Shown here piece by piece: positions 1-8,098 of a stretch of DNA of 64,000 nucleotides. How positions within the stretch are numbered: the first letter of the stretch is position 1; each line of letters begins with the position of its first letter. The DNA comes from Candidatus Accumulibacter similis (lineage in GTDB: Bacteria > Pseudomonadota > Gammaproteobacteria > Burkholderiales > Rhodocyclaceae): NCBI GenBank assembly GCA_013347225.1, contig CP054595.1, forward strand, positions 1,364,001 through 1,428,000, in the 5' to 3' direction. The notes under the pieces were generated by a model, which saw only the letters and a program-made list of their open reading frames with translations, had not been told where the DNA came from and did not search any database. Made by a program: the position numbers and the translations under genes.

Positions 1-939
1 TGGAAAGCCGTCTGCGACGACGCCAGGGCGATGGTCGCGCCGGCAGCGCCCGCCGTCAGGGCTTTCTTCGAGTCGCGACTGCAACCCTGGCTACTGACCA
101 ATCCCGACGGTTCGACGCGTGGCCTGGTGACCGGCTACTACGAACCGCTGCTGCGTGGCTCGCGCACGCGTGGCCAGCCCTACCTGCAGCCGGTGCTCGG
201 TGTTCCCCCCGACCTGCTGACGATCGACCTCGGCAGCATCCTGCCCGAGTTGAAAAACATGCGCCTGCGCGGGCGCCTGCAGGGCAACAAGGTCGTCCCG
301 TACTTCTCGCGTGCCGAGATCGGCAAGCGCGCGAACGAAGGCGGCGAACGGGTGCTGCTCTACGTCGACGACCCGGTCGAGCTGTTCTTCCTGCAGGTGC
401 AGGGCTCCGGGCGCGTGCAGCTGCCCGATGGCAGCAAGCTGCGGCTGGCCTATGCCGACCAGAACGGTCATCCCTATCAGTCGATCGGTCGCGTGCTCGT
501 CGACCGGGGCGAGATGAGCCTCGAACAGGCGTCGATGCAGTCGATCAAGCAGTGGGCCCGCGCCAACCCGAGCCGGGTGAGCGAACTGCTCAACGCCAAC
601 CCGAGTTACGTCTTCTTCCGTGAGGAAGCGATCCGGGGCAGGGATGGCGATGGCCCGAACGGTGCGCTGGGCGTGTCGCTGACTCCAGAGCGCAGCATCG
701 CGGTCGACCCGCGCCATGTGGCCCTCGGCGCCCCGGTCTTTCTGGCGACGACCCTGCCCGATTCGGCGCAACCCTGGCGGCGGCTGGTGATGGCTCAGGA
801 CACCGGCGGTGCCATCCGCGGCGTTGTCCGTGCCGACCTGTTCTGGGGCTTCGGTGCCGCCGCCGGCAACCAGGCCGGGCGGATGAAGCAGCAAGGGCAG
901 ATGTGGGTTCTGCTGCCGGCCGGCGCCGCACCACCGTAG
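1..939 (+). CDS. mltA: Membrane-bound lytic murein transglycosylase A, 5'-truncated by the window edge
   Basis: The open frame runs in from base 1, so the true start, signal peptide and lipobox lie outside; 312 residues are visible of a family that usually has about 350–400. MltA enzymes cleave the MurNAc–GlcNAc bond of peptidoglycan with formation of 1,6-anhydro-MurNAc and act from the inner face of the outer membrane. Visible marks are the VTGYYEPLLRGS stretch of the MltA core, the FFLQVQGSGRV segment, and a C-terminal 3D domain with MAQDTGGAIRG followed by ADLFWGFG, which holds the conserved aspartates of the active cleft. The gene ends about 175 bases before the ammonium transporter, which has its own promoter, so the two are probably separate units. 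Confidence 0.93.
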   Translation, partial: WKAVCDDARAMVAPAAPAVRAFFESRLQPWLLTNPDGSTRGLVTGYYEPLLRGSRTRGQPYLQPVLGVPPDLLTIDLGSILPELKNMRLRGRLQGNKVVPYFSRAEIGKRANEGGERVLLYVDDPVELFFLQVQGSGRVQLPDGSKLRLAYADQNGHPYQSIGRVLVDRGEMSLEQASMQSIKQWARANPSRVSELLNANPSYVFFREEAIRGRDGDGPNGALGVSLTPERSIAVDPRHVALGAPVFLATTLPDSAQPWRRLVMAQDTGGAIRGVVRADLFWGFGAAAGNQAGRMKQQGQMWVLLPAGAAPP

Positions 940-1067
940 GTCGCCGATCACCCCGGCGGGTGCGTCGCCGCCCTGTTCTGGTGCGTCCGCTGCGCTCGGC
1001 GCATCATTTCTGTGCGCACGGATGGTCCGCGCCGTCGCTGATGGTCGATTCCGGGGCGTGACGACCC

Positions 1068-1083
1068 TGGAACGGGACTTGCT
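1068..1083 (+). promoter_or_regulatory. Sigma-54 (-24/-12) promoter of the first amt gene
   Basis: The 16 bases TGGAACGGGACTTGCT match the RpoN consensus TGGCACG-N4-TTGCT with one mismatch. The invariant GG (1069–1070) and GC (1081–1082) are exactly 10 bases apart. A transcript would begin near 1094, about 22 bases before the amt start at 1116, leaving room for the GGAGGA ribosome site at 1107–1112. Upstream, around 1000–1017, is a loose dyad containing GTGCGC, which could be a poor NtrC site, but I do not call it. Nitrogen-limited expression is inferred. Confidence 0.72.
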
Positions 1084-1115
1084 TGATGGCTCCATCCCGA
1101 TACTCTGGAGGAGCC

Positions 1116-2318
1116 ATGGAAGCACTCAAGTCTGGTAGCGACGTTCTCTTCATTCTGCTCGGCGGCATCATGGTGCTGGCGATGCATTCCGGCTTTGCCT
1201 TCCTCGAACTGGGGACGGTACGCAAGAAGAGCCAGGTCAATGCGCTGGTGAAGATCCTGACCGATTTCTCGGTGTCCACCATCGCCTATTTCTTTGTCGG
1301 CTACAGCATCGCCTACGGCGTGAACTTCTTTGCCGGCGCCGACACGCTGCTCGAGAAGAACGGCTTCGAACTGACCAAGTTCTTCTTCCTGCTGACCTTC
1401 GCGGCGGCGATTCCGGCCATCATCTCGGGCGGCATCGCCGAACGGGCCCGTTTCTATCCGCAACTGGCAGCGACCTTCCTGATCGTCGCACTGATCTATC
1501 CGCTGTTCGAAGGCATTGCCTGGAATCAGGCCTTCGGCATCCAGGCGTGGCTCAAGGCCACCTACGGCGAGGAGTTCCACGATTTCGCCGGCTCTGTCGT
1601 GGTGCACGCGATGGGTGGCTGGATCGCGCTGCCGGCGGTCCTGCTGCTCGGTGCGCGTTACGGCCGCTATACGAAGGAGGGCAGGGTGTCGGCACATCCG
1701 CCGTCATCGATTCCCTTCCTGGCTCTCGGCGCGTGGATTCTGACCGTCGGCTGGTTCGGCTTCAACGTCATGAGCGCGCAGACGATCGACAAGATCTCGG
1801 GCCTGGTGGCGATGAACTCGCTGATGGCGATGGTCGGCGGCACGCTGGTGGCGATGGTGGCCGGCAGGAACGACCCGGGTTTCGTGCATAACGGCCCCCT
1901 CGCCGGTCTGGTTGCCGTTTGCGCTGGCTCCGACCTGATGCACCCGATGGGCGCTCTGGTCGTCGGCGGTGTGGCCGGCGGCCTGTTCGTCCTGATGTTC
2001 ACGCTGACCCAGAATCGCTGGAAGATCGACGACGTTCTCGGCGTCTGGCCGCTGCATGGCCTGTGCGGCGCCTGGGGTGGCCTCGCCGCCGGCATCTTCG
2101 GAAGCAAGGCACTTGGTGGCGTCGGCGGCGTCGCCTTCATGCCGCAGCTCCTGATGACCGCGCTGGCGATCAGCATCGCGCTGGTCGGCGGCACCGTGGT
2201 TTACGGGTTGCTGAAGAGCACCGTCGGGCTGCGCCTCGATCGCGAGCAGGAGTACAACGGCGCCGATCTCTCGATTCACAGGATCACGGCGACGCCGGAG
2301 CGCGAGACGAACTGGTAG
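1116..2318 (+). CDS. amt: Ammonium transporter (Amt/MEP/Rh family), first copy
   Basis: This 400-residue polytopic protein carries NH4+/NH3 across the inner membrane. The ATG at 1116 is chosen over an in-frame ATG at 1083 because GGAGGA lies just upstream and the sigma-54 promoter overlaps the earlier codon. Both pore histidines seen in AmtB are present (VVVHAMGG near residue 170 and WPLHGLCGAWGG near residue 310), along with the GGIAERARF family signature. Unlike the second copy at 17956 it has no cleavable signal peptide, and it has no PII gene beside it, so it belongs to a different Amt subgroup. The C-terminal tail ends in ITATPERETNW and lacks the usual AmtB tail sequence. The paired amt genes may differ in affinity or in control by PII; that is inference. 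Confidence 0.93.
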   Translation: MEALKSGSDVLFILLGGIMVLAMHSGFAFLELGTVRKKSQVNALVKILTDFSVSTIAYFFVGYSIAYGVNFFAGADTLLEKNGFELTKFFFLLTFAAAIPAIISGGIAERARFYPQLAATFLIVALIYPLFEGIAWNQAFGIQAWLKATYGEEFHDFAGSVVVHAMGGWIALPAVLLLGARYGRYTKEGRVSAHPPSSIPFLALGAWILTVGWFGFNVMSAQTIDKISGLVAMNSLMAMVGGTLVAMVAGRNDPGFVHNGPLAGLVAVCAGSDLMHPMGALVVGGVAGGLFVLMFTLTQNRWKIDDVLGVWPLHGLCGAWGGLAAGIFGSKALGGVGGVAFMPQLLMTALAISIALVGGTVVYGLLKSTVGLRLDREQEYNGADLSIHRITATPERETNW

Positions 2319-2794
2319 GACCTTCGAGGGGAGCCCGGGCTGGCGAAGATGGTCGGCAGCCTCGGGCATTGCCGGATTGCTGGCATCGGACGCGACGCCC
2401 AGCGCCCCACCGACTTGTTTCGGCAGCAACGTCCGCATCGAGCAGAGTCCCAGGCACGAAATCGCCAACAAGGCCGAGTCCGGCGCCATCGACGGCATCA
2501 CACTGACCGTGCCGCTCGACGAAGCACCGTCCCGACCAAATGAGCACGACGCTGGGTGTCCGCGTCGACGTTCGGTCCAAACTTGCGTGGGCCGACGCCA
2601 AGCAGGCGCCGGAAGGCGGACGTCTCGAGGCGCTCGCCGCCATTGCGCCAACCGATTCCCGACGCCAGCAGATCCACTTTGCCGATCCGTAGCCCTCTTT
2701 TCCGGCGGCGATCTTCTCGGCGGCCGACGTTACCAACGTCGGATGGCCGGAGGACTTGCAGGGCAAGACACAATATCGGTCGTGGGTGTGGTTC

Positions 2795-3140
2795 CGCCCG
2801 GGACTGGCGGCGTCTCTGCCGGAGCAGCCTGGCTGGGCGGTGCCCGGTGAGGCGGCAAACGGCGTGGAGGCCATTGGGTGCGTCGCGGCGCTGAGGCCCG
2901 ACGTCGTTGTCCTCGGCGTGGAGGTGGCCGAAATCCGTGGCATCGAAGCAGCCCGGCGGATCCGCGCGATCTCGCCCGGGACGACGATCGTGGCGTTGTC
3001 GATGTACGCGAGGGTGCAATTCCAGCAGCGGAGGCACCGGGCAGGCGCATCCCTGCGCCCGCAAGAGCCAGCCGATCGACGAGCTGGTCGCTGCCCTCAG
3101 GGCGGTGATCGCCGGCAGGGTCAGCTCGCCGGATTCGCAA
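2795..3140 (+). pseudogene. Response-regulator receiver domain remnant (NarL/LuxR type), frameshifted
   Basis: In one frame the bases from about 2795 to 3030 encode a piece ending GEAANGVEAI, then LRPDVVVL, then GIEAARRIRAISPGTTIV and ALSMYA, which is the beta2–beta4 core of a NarL-family receiver. The reading then continues in another frame with ARKSQPIDELVAALRAVIAG, the usual alpha5 end, so there is a frameshift near 3030–3050. The N-terminal acidic pair is missing, and the phosphoacceptor aspartate expected in VVVLD is glycine (VVVLG). No helix-turn-helix follows. It therefore cannot be a working regulator. The family is clear; the exact limits are approximate. Confidence 0.7.
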
Positions 3141-3481
3141 CCAGCGGCCGACAGCACGGCCTTGGCGTCCGCCTTTGGGCGCATTCCGCAGGCCGCTTCC
3201 GCTTTCCTCGCGGTTCGCGAACCGGCGCCACCAGCGTCGGTCCGAACGCGGCTCGGGATCCCGTTGCGGCGCCTGCCGGGACGCGCCCGACCACTCGCGC
3301 ATGTCGGGCTTTGCCAGACTCGCGTGCGCGGTGAGTGCGGAGGCAGTCGATCGCGGTGCCGAAAGGTCCCGGGCGCCTTCCCCCTGAGACCAGTTGCTGA
3401 AACTCGCACGCTGCATGCGCCCAACATGCCGCAAGCACTGACGCTACCACGGGCGGTCATTCGACCTGCACAGGATTCCCC

Positions 3482-3735
3482 ATGCGGAAAAAGCCCCTTG
3501 CCGCTTGCCTGCTCGCCCTTTTCATCCGTCCTCCGGCCTTGGCTGCCAGCGAGGCCGGTGCGGCAGACCGGGCCAAGAGACCATCCGGGCATCCCGTTCG
3601 CGACCACGGCCTGCGGCGATCTCCTCGGCATCTTCGCGGCAGCCGACCCGAAGCTGAACAAGGACAGGCAGATGCTCGGGGGTGCACAGGACGGGGCGTT
3701 CGCTTGCGTTGCCCGGACGCATGGTTCCCTGAAAC
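3482..3735 (+). pseudogene. Small exported protein remnant, frameshifted after the signal peptide
   Basis: The ATG at 3482 opens a good signal peptide, MRKKPLAACLLALF followed by an ALAAS cleavage motif. The frame then turns into arginine-rich nonsense. From about 3585 the next frame reads GIPFATTACGDLLGIFAAAD and then PKLNKDRQMLGGAQDGAFAC, which looks like a real small periplasmic protein. The TACGDLL…AADPK pattern is loosely like HdeA/HdeB-type acid-stress proteins, but that naming is weak. The join point and the 3' end are estimated. Confidence 0.45.
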
Positions 3736-3905
3736 AAACACAGCGAGAGCACCAACAACACCAGCAGCGATTCGCGGCAGCAGAGCGCATGAGCCTTCGA
3801 CCGGGGAAGCAGTCGGTCCACTGGCCGCACCAGGCGACTGACCCGGTCGCTGGCGTGGCGGTCGCGAGTCGATTTCATCCCGTCACCAGCAAAGGACAAC
3901 CCAAG

Positions 3906-4174
3906 TTGAAAGCGCCTTCAGTCTGGCGATCGTTGTCGCGGCCATCACCATCCGGTCTGCCTCCGCCCCGGCCAGGATCCCGTCCGCAGTCGCCGACCTG
4001 GTCGGCGCGAAGAGTGCGGGCCGCGAGCCGCAACTCGACCGGCGTGGCCACGAATGGCCCCAGAGCGCTCACACTGCCCGATACTGGTGTAGAGTTGGCC
4101 AGGAGACCGGTAGCAGTCTGCTCGTCGCCGAACGTGGCTTGACGGCCGTCACTGGCGAAGCTGTCGCCAAGTAG
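3906..4174 (+). pseudogene. Second small exported protein remnant, probably frameshifted near its start
   Basis: An AAAGGA ribosome-site-like motif (3891–3896) precedes a TTG at 3906, but the signal-peptide-like stretch FSLAIVVAAITIRSASA is read in a different frame. That frame continues through SAVADLVGAKSAGREPQLDR to a stop at 4172–4174. The ADLVGA…GR…QL pattern recalls a widespread family of unnamed small secreted proteobacterial proteins. One base would need to be gained or lost near 3912 to restore it. I recognise no function. Confidence 0.35.
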
Positions 4175-4254
4175 TCTGATTGAGTGGCGCTGCGATATGT
4201 TGCCGCCGCAACAGAAGCCTGCCGATGCCTTTCCCACACTGAAGGAGATGCCCG

Positions 4255-5388
4255 ATGAATTCCCCCCGCGAACCCGATCACGAACTGGAAGACCGCGTCG
4301 CGCGCCGCCTGCTTGATGTCTTCATCCGCGTCGGCCTTGTCTTTGGACTGGTATGGCTGTGCTTCCACTTCTTCTCGCCGTTCCTGACGATGATGCTGTG
4401 GGCGTTGATCCTCGCGGTCACCCTCTATCCGTTGCACCAGATGCTCGCGAAGCGGATTGGCGGCAGGCAGGGGGGCGCGGCCACGCTGATCGTCGTCCTC
4501 GGCCTCGGCCTGATCGTCGTGCCGACCGTGATCCTGGGCAGTTCGTTCGGCGATTCCGTGCATGGGTTGATCAATGGGGTGAAGGACAACACGCTCACCA
4601 TCCCCGCACCGCCCGCAAGGGTCGCGGACGTGCCGATCGTCGGCAAGAAGGCCCATGCAGCCTGGTCGCAAGCGCACACTGACCTGCCCACACTGGTCAA
4701 GAACATGCAGCCGAAGATCGGCGAACTGGCGGGCAAGGCGCTGGGGATCGTCGCCAGCCTCGGCGGCGGCCTGCTCATGTTCATGTTTTCGTTCATTGTT
4801 GCCGGCATCATGATGGCCTTCGGCGAATCGGGAAGCCACGCCATGCGGGCGATCTTCGAACGCTTCGCCGGCGTCGCCCGCGGCGCCGAGTTCCTTCAGC
4901 TCGCGACCTCGACTGTGCGCGCCGTCGCCTCGGGCGTGATCGGCATCGCCTGCATCCAGGCGCTGCTGATCGGCATCTCGCTGATCATCGCGGACGTTCC
5001 GTTCGCGGGCGCGCTGGCGCTGGTCGTCCTCCTGCTCGGCGTCGCGCAGGTGCCTGCCGCCATTGTCACGCTGCCGGTGATCGGCTGGATCTGGGCGAGC
5101 GGCAGCTACGAAACGACCCCGGCCATCGCCTACACCATCCTGATCTTGGTTGCCGGCTCGGCCGACAACGTCCTCAAGCCGCTGATGCTCGGCCGTGGCG
5201 TCGATGCGCCGATGCCGGTGATCCTGCTCGGCGCGCTCGGCGGGATGGCGACCGACGGCATCCTCGGCATGTTCGTCGGCGCCGCCGCGCTTGCGCTTGG
5301 CTACCAGATCTTCATGCGCTGGGTCGGTGACAATCCAGAGCTTGCGCGGCTACCGGCCGCGGATGGCCCGGGTTCCCTGGCGCGCTGA
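4255..5388 (+). CDS. AI-2E family transporter (PerM/TqsA-like membrane protein)
   Basis: The protein has 377 residues with hydrophobic segments spread along its length, in the arrangement of the AI-2E transporter superfamily: an N-terminal pair of helices (about residues 25–65), a third near 75–95, a hydrophilic periplasm-like stretch (about 100–160), and a C-terminal bundle from about 165 to 365. The LLGVAQVPA region and the segment with PLMLGRGVDAPMPVILLGAL are typical of the family. The ribosome site GGAG lies 8 bases before the ATG. Members export signalling molecules, ions or other small solutes, and the substrate cannot be told from sequence. It is the first gene of a tightly packed block with the tripartite efflux genes, which overlap or directly follow it, so a joint role in export is a reasonable inference. 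Confidence 0.85.
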   Translation: MNSPREPDHELEDRVARRLLDVFIRVGLVFGLVWLCFHFFSPFLTMMLWALILAVTLYPLHQMLAKRIGGRQGGAATLIVVLGLGLIVVPTVILGSSFGDSVHGLINGVKDNTLTIPAPPARVADVPIVGKKAHAAWSQAHTDLPTLVKNMQPKIGELAGKALGIVASLGGGLLMFMFSFIVAGIMMAFGESGSHAMRAIFERFAGVARGAEFLQLATSTVRAVASGVIGIACIQALLIGISLIIADVPFAGALALVVLLLGVAQVPAAIVTLPVIGWIWASGSYETTPAIAYTILILVAGSADNVLKPLMLGRGVDAPMPVILLGALGGMATDGILGMFVGAAALALGYQIFMRWVGDNPELARLPAADGPGSLAR

Positions 5389-6958
5389 TTCGGTGCGGAA
5401 ACGCCTTGCCGGCGTGTCAGGCCGCCCGCTTTCCGTCCTCGCCGCGGCGCTGCTGCTCGCCGGCTGCGCCGCAGTCGGGCCGGATTTCAAGCGGCCCGAA
5501 ACGTCTTGGCTCGCCGCTTGGTCGGGCGGCTCGTTGACGGCGCTGGCCGCGGAACAACGCGGCAGGCCGCGCGCCCAGACCGAGGATTGGTGGCGCAACT
5601 TCGACGACCCCATACTCGACGCGCTGGTCGCCGAGGCGCAGCGCGTCAACCCGAACGTGCGCACGGCCGGCATGCGCATCATGGAAGCGCGTGCGCAACT
5701 GGCGATCGCCGGCAGCCTGCTCTACCCGCAGCAGCAGCAGGTGACCGGCAAGGCCGTGCGCATGGGAACCGAGGCGAGCAGCGGGCCGGACACCGCGTTG
5801 ACGGCGTACAACATCGGCTTCGGCGTCGGCTGGGAGATCGATTTCTGGGGCAAGTTTCGGCGCAGCATCGAGGCCGCGGATGCCGCCTACTTCGCCAGCA
5901 TCGCCCAGTACGACGACGTGCAGGTGCTGATTGCGGCGCAGACGGCGTCATTCTATGTGGCCATCCGCACGCTGGAACTGCGGCTGACGATTGCCCGCGA
6001 CAACGCCGCGCTGCAGAAGCGCAGCCTGGAGATCACCGAGCGCCTGTTCAAGCATGGCAACGACTCGGAACTCGACGTGCAGCAGGCGAAATCGCAGTAC
6101 CTGAGCACGCTCGCCGCGATCCCGCAGATCGAGGGCAGCCTGCGCCAGACGCAGAACGCCCTTTCCGTGCTGCTTGCCCGCCCGCCAGGTCCGCTGCCGG
6201 AAATGGCGGCGGGCCGGGAACGCATTCCGCGGACCGAACTGGCGATCGTCGCCGACATGCCGGCCGAGATGCTGCGTCGCCGCCCCGACGTTCGTGCCGC
6301 CGAGATGCAACTGGCGGCGCAATCGGCGCTGATCGGCGTCAGCGTCGCCGACCTCTACCCATCGATCACGCTGCTCGGTTCGCTCGGTGTCTCGACGACG
6401 TCGCTGTCCGGTGCATCCAGGAAGGTCGACTGGGCGATCGGCCCCAGCCTGGTGTGGAACGTCTTCGACTTCGGCCGCCTGAGCAACGAGGTGCTGGTCC
6501 AGGATGCCCGCTTCCAGCAACTCTACGAGCAGTATCAGGGGACGGTACTGCAGGCGGCGCGCGAGGTCGATGACGCGGCCGTCGGTTTCGTCGCCAACCG
6601 CGAACAGGTACCGCTGCTCGAAGAGTCGGTCAAGGCGGCGCAGCGCTCGCTCGACATCGCCACCATCCAGTACCGCGAAGGGATGGCCGGCTTCGAGCGC
6701 GTGCTCGATTCGCAACGGGCACTGTTCAACCAGCAGGAACGGCTGGTGGACAACCTCGGCAACGTCGCCCAGAGCCTGGTCACGCTGTACAAGGCGATGG
6801 GCGGCGGCTGGCAGCAGGCGCGCAGCCGGCCACTGGTGGACGACGCGACGCGCGAGACGATGGCCGAGCGCAGCGACTGGCGGGACCTGCTGGCGGTGCC
6901 GCTGCCGTCGCCCGATGCTGCTCCGCCACCGATGACACCAGAGAGGGAACAACGATGA
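5363..6958 (+). CDS. Outer-membrane efflux lipoprotein of the NodT/RND-OMF family
   Basis: This is a TolC-like channel lipoprotein for a tripartite exporter. The signal sequence carries the lipobox LLAGC (Cys35 from the chosen ATG) followed by AAVGPDFKRPE, the hallmark of NodT-type factors, and the ENF/OEP repeats follow (about residues 85–285 and 300–480). The ATG at 5363 overlaps the upstream gene by 26 bases; a GTG at 5393, just after the upstream stop, would give a more compact signal peptide and is a real alternative. Its stop overlaps the next gene's ATG by 4 bases, so the pump components are translationally coupled. The C-terminal extension after residue 500 is proline-rich. Confidence 0.92.
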   Translation: MARVPWRADSVRKRLAGVSGRPLSVLAAALLLAGCAAVGPDFKRPETSWLAAWSGGSLTALAAEQRGRPRAQTEDWWRNFDDPILDALVAEAQRVNPNVRTAGMRIMEARAQLAIAGSLLYPQQQQVTGKAVRMGTEASSGPDTALTAYNIGFGVGWEIDFWGKFRRSIEAADAAYFASIAQYDDVQVLIAAQTASFYVAIRTLELRLTIARDNAALQKRSLEITERLFKHGNDSELDVQQAKSQYLSTLAAIPQIEGSLRQTQNALSVLLARPPGPLPEMAAGRERIPRTELAIVADMPAEMLRRRPDVRAAEMQLAAQSALIGVSVADLYPSITLLGSLGVSTTSLSGASRKVDWAIGPSLVWNVFDFGRLSNEVLVQDARFQQLYEQYQGTVLQAAREVDDAAVGFVANREQVPLLEESVKAAQRSLDIATIQYREGMAGFERVLDSQRALFNQQERLVDNLGNVAQSLVTLYKAMGGGWQQARSRPLVDDATRETMAERSDWRDLLAVPLPSPDAAPPPMTPEREQR

Positions 6959-8091
6959 CCGAGGAATCGCCCAGCCAGAACCCGTCGACCGCGAACGGCG
7001 GCGAAGCGCCGCAGCCGGGCAAGGCGACGCGGATCGGCGCGACGGCGGTTCTGGCGCTGATCGTCGCCAGCCTGCTCTGGTATTTCGCCGCCGACCGGCT
7101 GACGCCGCACACCACGCAGGCGCGGGTGCAGGCCTTCGTCGTGCCGGTCGCGGCCGAAGTGGCGGGCAAGGTGCTGGCGGTGCACGTGCGCAACAATGAC
7201 GCGGTGCAACCCGGGCAGCCGCTGTTCGACATCGATCCGACCCAGTACCGGATCGCCTTGCAGCGCAGCCGCTCGGACTACGAGTCGGTGCAGCGCTCGG
7301 TCAACGCCTCGGCGGCGACCGTCGAGGCGGCTCGCGCATCGCTGCAGGCGGCGCAGGCCAACCACGTCAAGGCTGACAAGGATGCGACGCGCCAGGAAAC
7401 GCTCTACGCCGAGGACCCCGGCGCCATATCGGTGCGCCGGCTGGAGGTCGCGCAGGCCACCCGGATCCAGGCGCGCAGCCAGGAAAAGGCCGCCGAGGCC
7501 GACCTGCGCAAGGCGCAGGAAGCCGCTGGCGAGAGCGGCGACAACAACGCGCAACTGCGCAGCGCGCGCTCGGCGATCGAGAAGGCCGAACTCGACCTGG
7601 CGCGTACGCGGGTGGTTGCCCCCGGCCGTGGTGTCGTCACCGACCTGCGCACCGATGTCGGTCATTTCGCCCAGGCGGGTACGGCGGCGATGACGCTGAT
7701 CGCCAACCACGACCTTTGGATCAACGCCGACCTGACCGAGAACAACCTCGGCAACATCGACCCTGGTGACGAGGTGGCGATCGTCCTCGACGTGCTGCCC
7801 GGCGAGGTGCTCAAGGGCCGCGTGCGCAGTGTCGGCGGCGGCGTCAGTTCCGGGCAGCAGCAGGCACCGCCGGGAACGCTGCCGACGATCCAGAACAGCC
7901 GCGACTGGCTGCGCCAGGCGCAACGCTTCCCGGTGGCGATCGAGTTCGACGCTGCCGAAGCGCATCGCCTCGGCAGGCTGCGCCCCGGCGGGCAGGCGGA
8001 GGTGATGGTGTTCACCGGCGACAACTTCCTGATGAACGTGCTCGGTGCGGCCTACATCCGGCTGATGAGCCTGTTCTCATACCTCTATTGA
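6955..8091 (+). CDS. HlyD/EmrA-type periplasmic adaptor (membrane fusion protein)
   Basis: The 378-residue protein begins with a short cytoplasmic stretch and one membrane anchor (about residues 28–46). A barrel-sandwich (biotinyl-lipoyl-like) half with VAAEVAGKVLAVHV and NDAVQPGQPLFDIDP follows, then an alpha-hairpin rich in Ala/Gln/Arg (about 105–205), the second lipoyl half (VVAPGRGVVTDLRTDVG) and a beta-barrel domain. This is the EmrA/AaeA layout. It bridges the inner-membrane protein encoded next and the NodT channel encoded before. The ATGA overlap with the preceding gene and 7-base gap to the next show an operon. Confidence 0.92.
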   Translation: MTEESPSQNPSTANGGEAPQPGKATRIGATAVLALIVASLLWYFAADRLTPHTTQARVQAFVVPVAAEVAGKVLAVHVRNNDAVQPGQPLFDIDPTQYRIALQRSRSDYESVQRSVNASAATVEAARASLQAAQANHVKADKDATRQETLYAEDPGAISVRRLEVAQATRIQARSQEKAAEADLRKAQEAAGESGDNNAQLRSARSAIEKAELDLARTRVVAPGRGVVTDLRTDVGHFAQAGTAAMTLIANHDLWINADLTENNLGNIDPGDEVAIVLDVLPGEVLKGRVRSVGGGVSSGQQQAPPGTLPTIQNSRDWLRQAQRFPVAIEFDAAEAHRLGRLRPGGQAEVMVFTGDNFLMNVLGAAYIRLMSLFSYLY

Positions 8092-8098
8092 GCGACCG

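Larger units (their letters stand above)
2319..4254 (+). other. 1.9-kb decayed region without an intact gene
   Basis: Between amt and the AI-2E family gene no frame gives a believable intact protein. At least three stretches translate into recognisable protein pieces only when frames are joined (a response-regulator receiver domain and two signal-peptide-bearing small proteins), and these are listed separately. The first 470 bases (2319–2790) show nothing I can assign on either strand. Third-position GC bias, strong in the flanking genes, fades here, which fits non-coding decay. Confidence 0.6.

Noticed and set aside
990..1020. NtrC site upstream of the first amt gene
   Set aside because: The GCGCA…TGCGC dyad has the wrong spacing (9 instead of 7 between 5-base arms) and poor half-sites.
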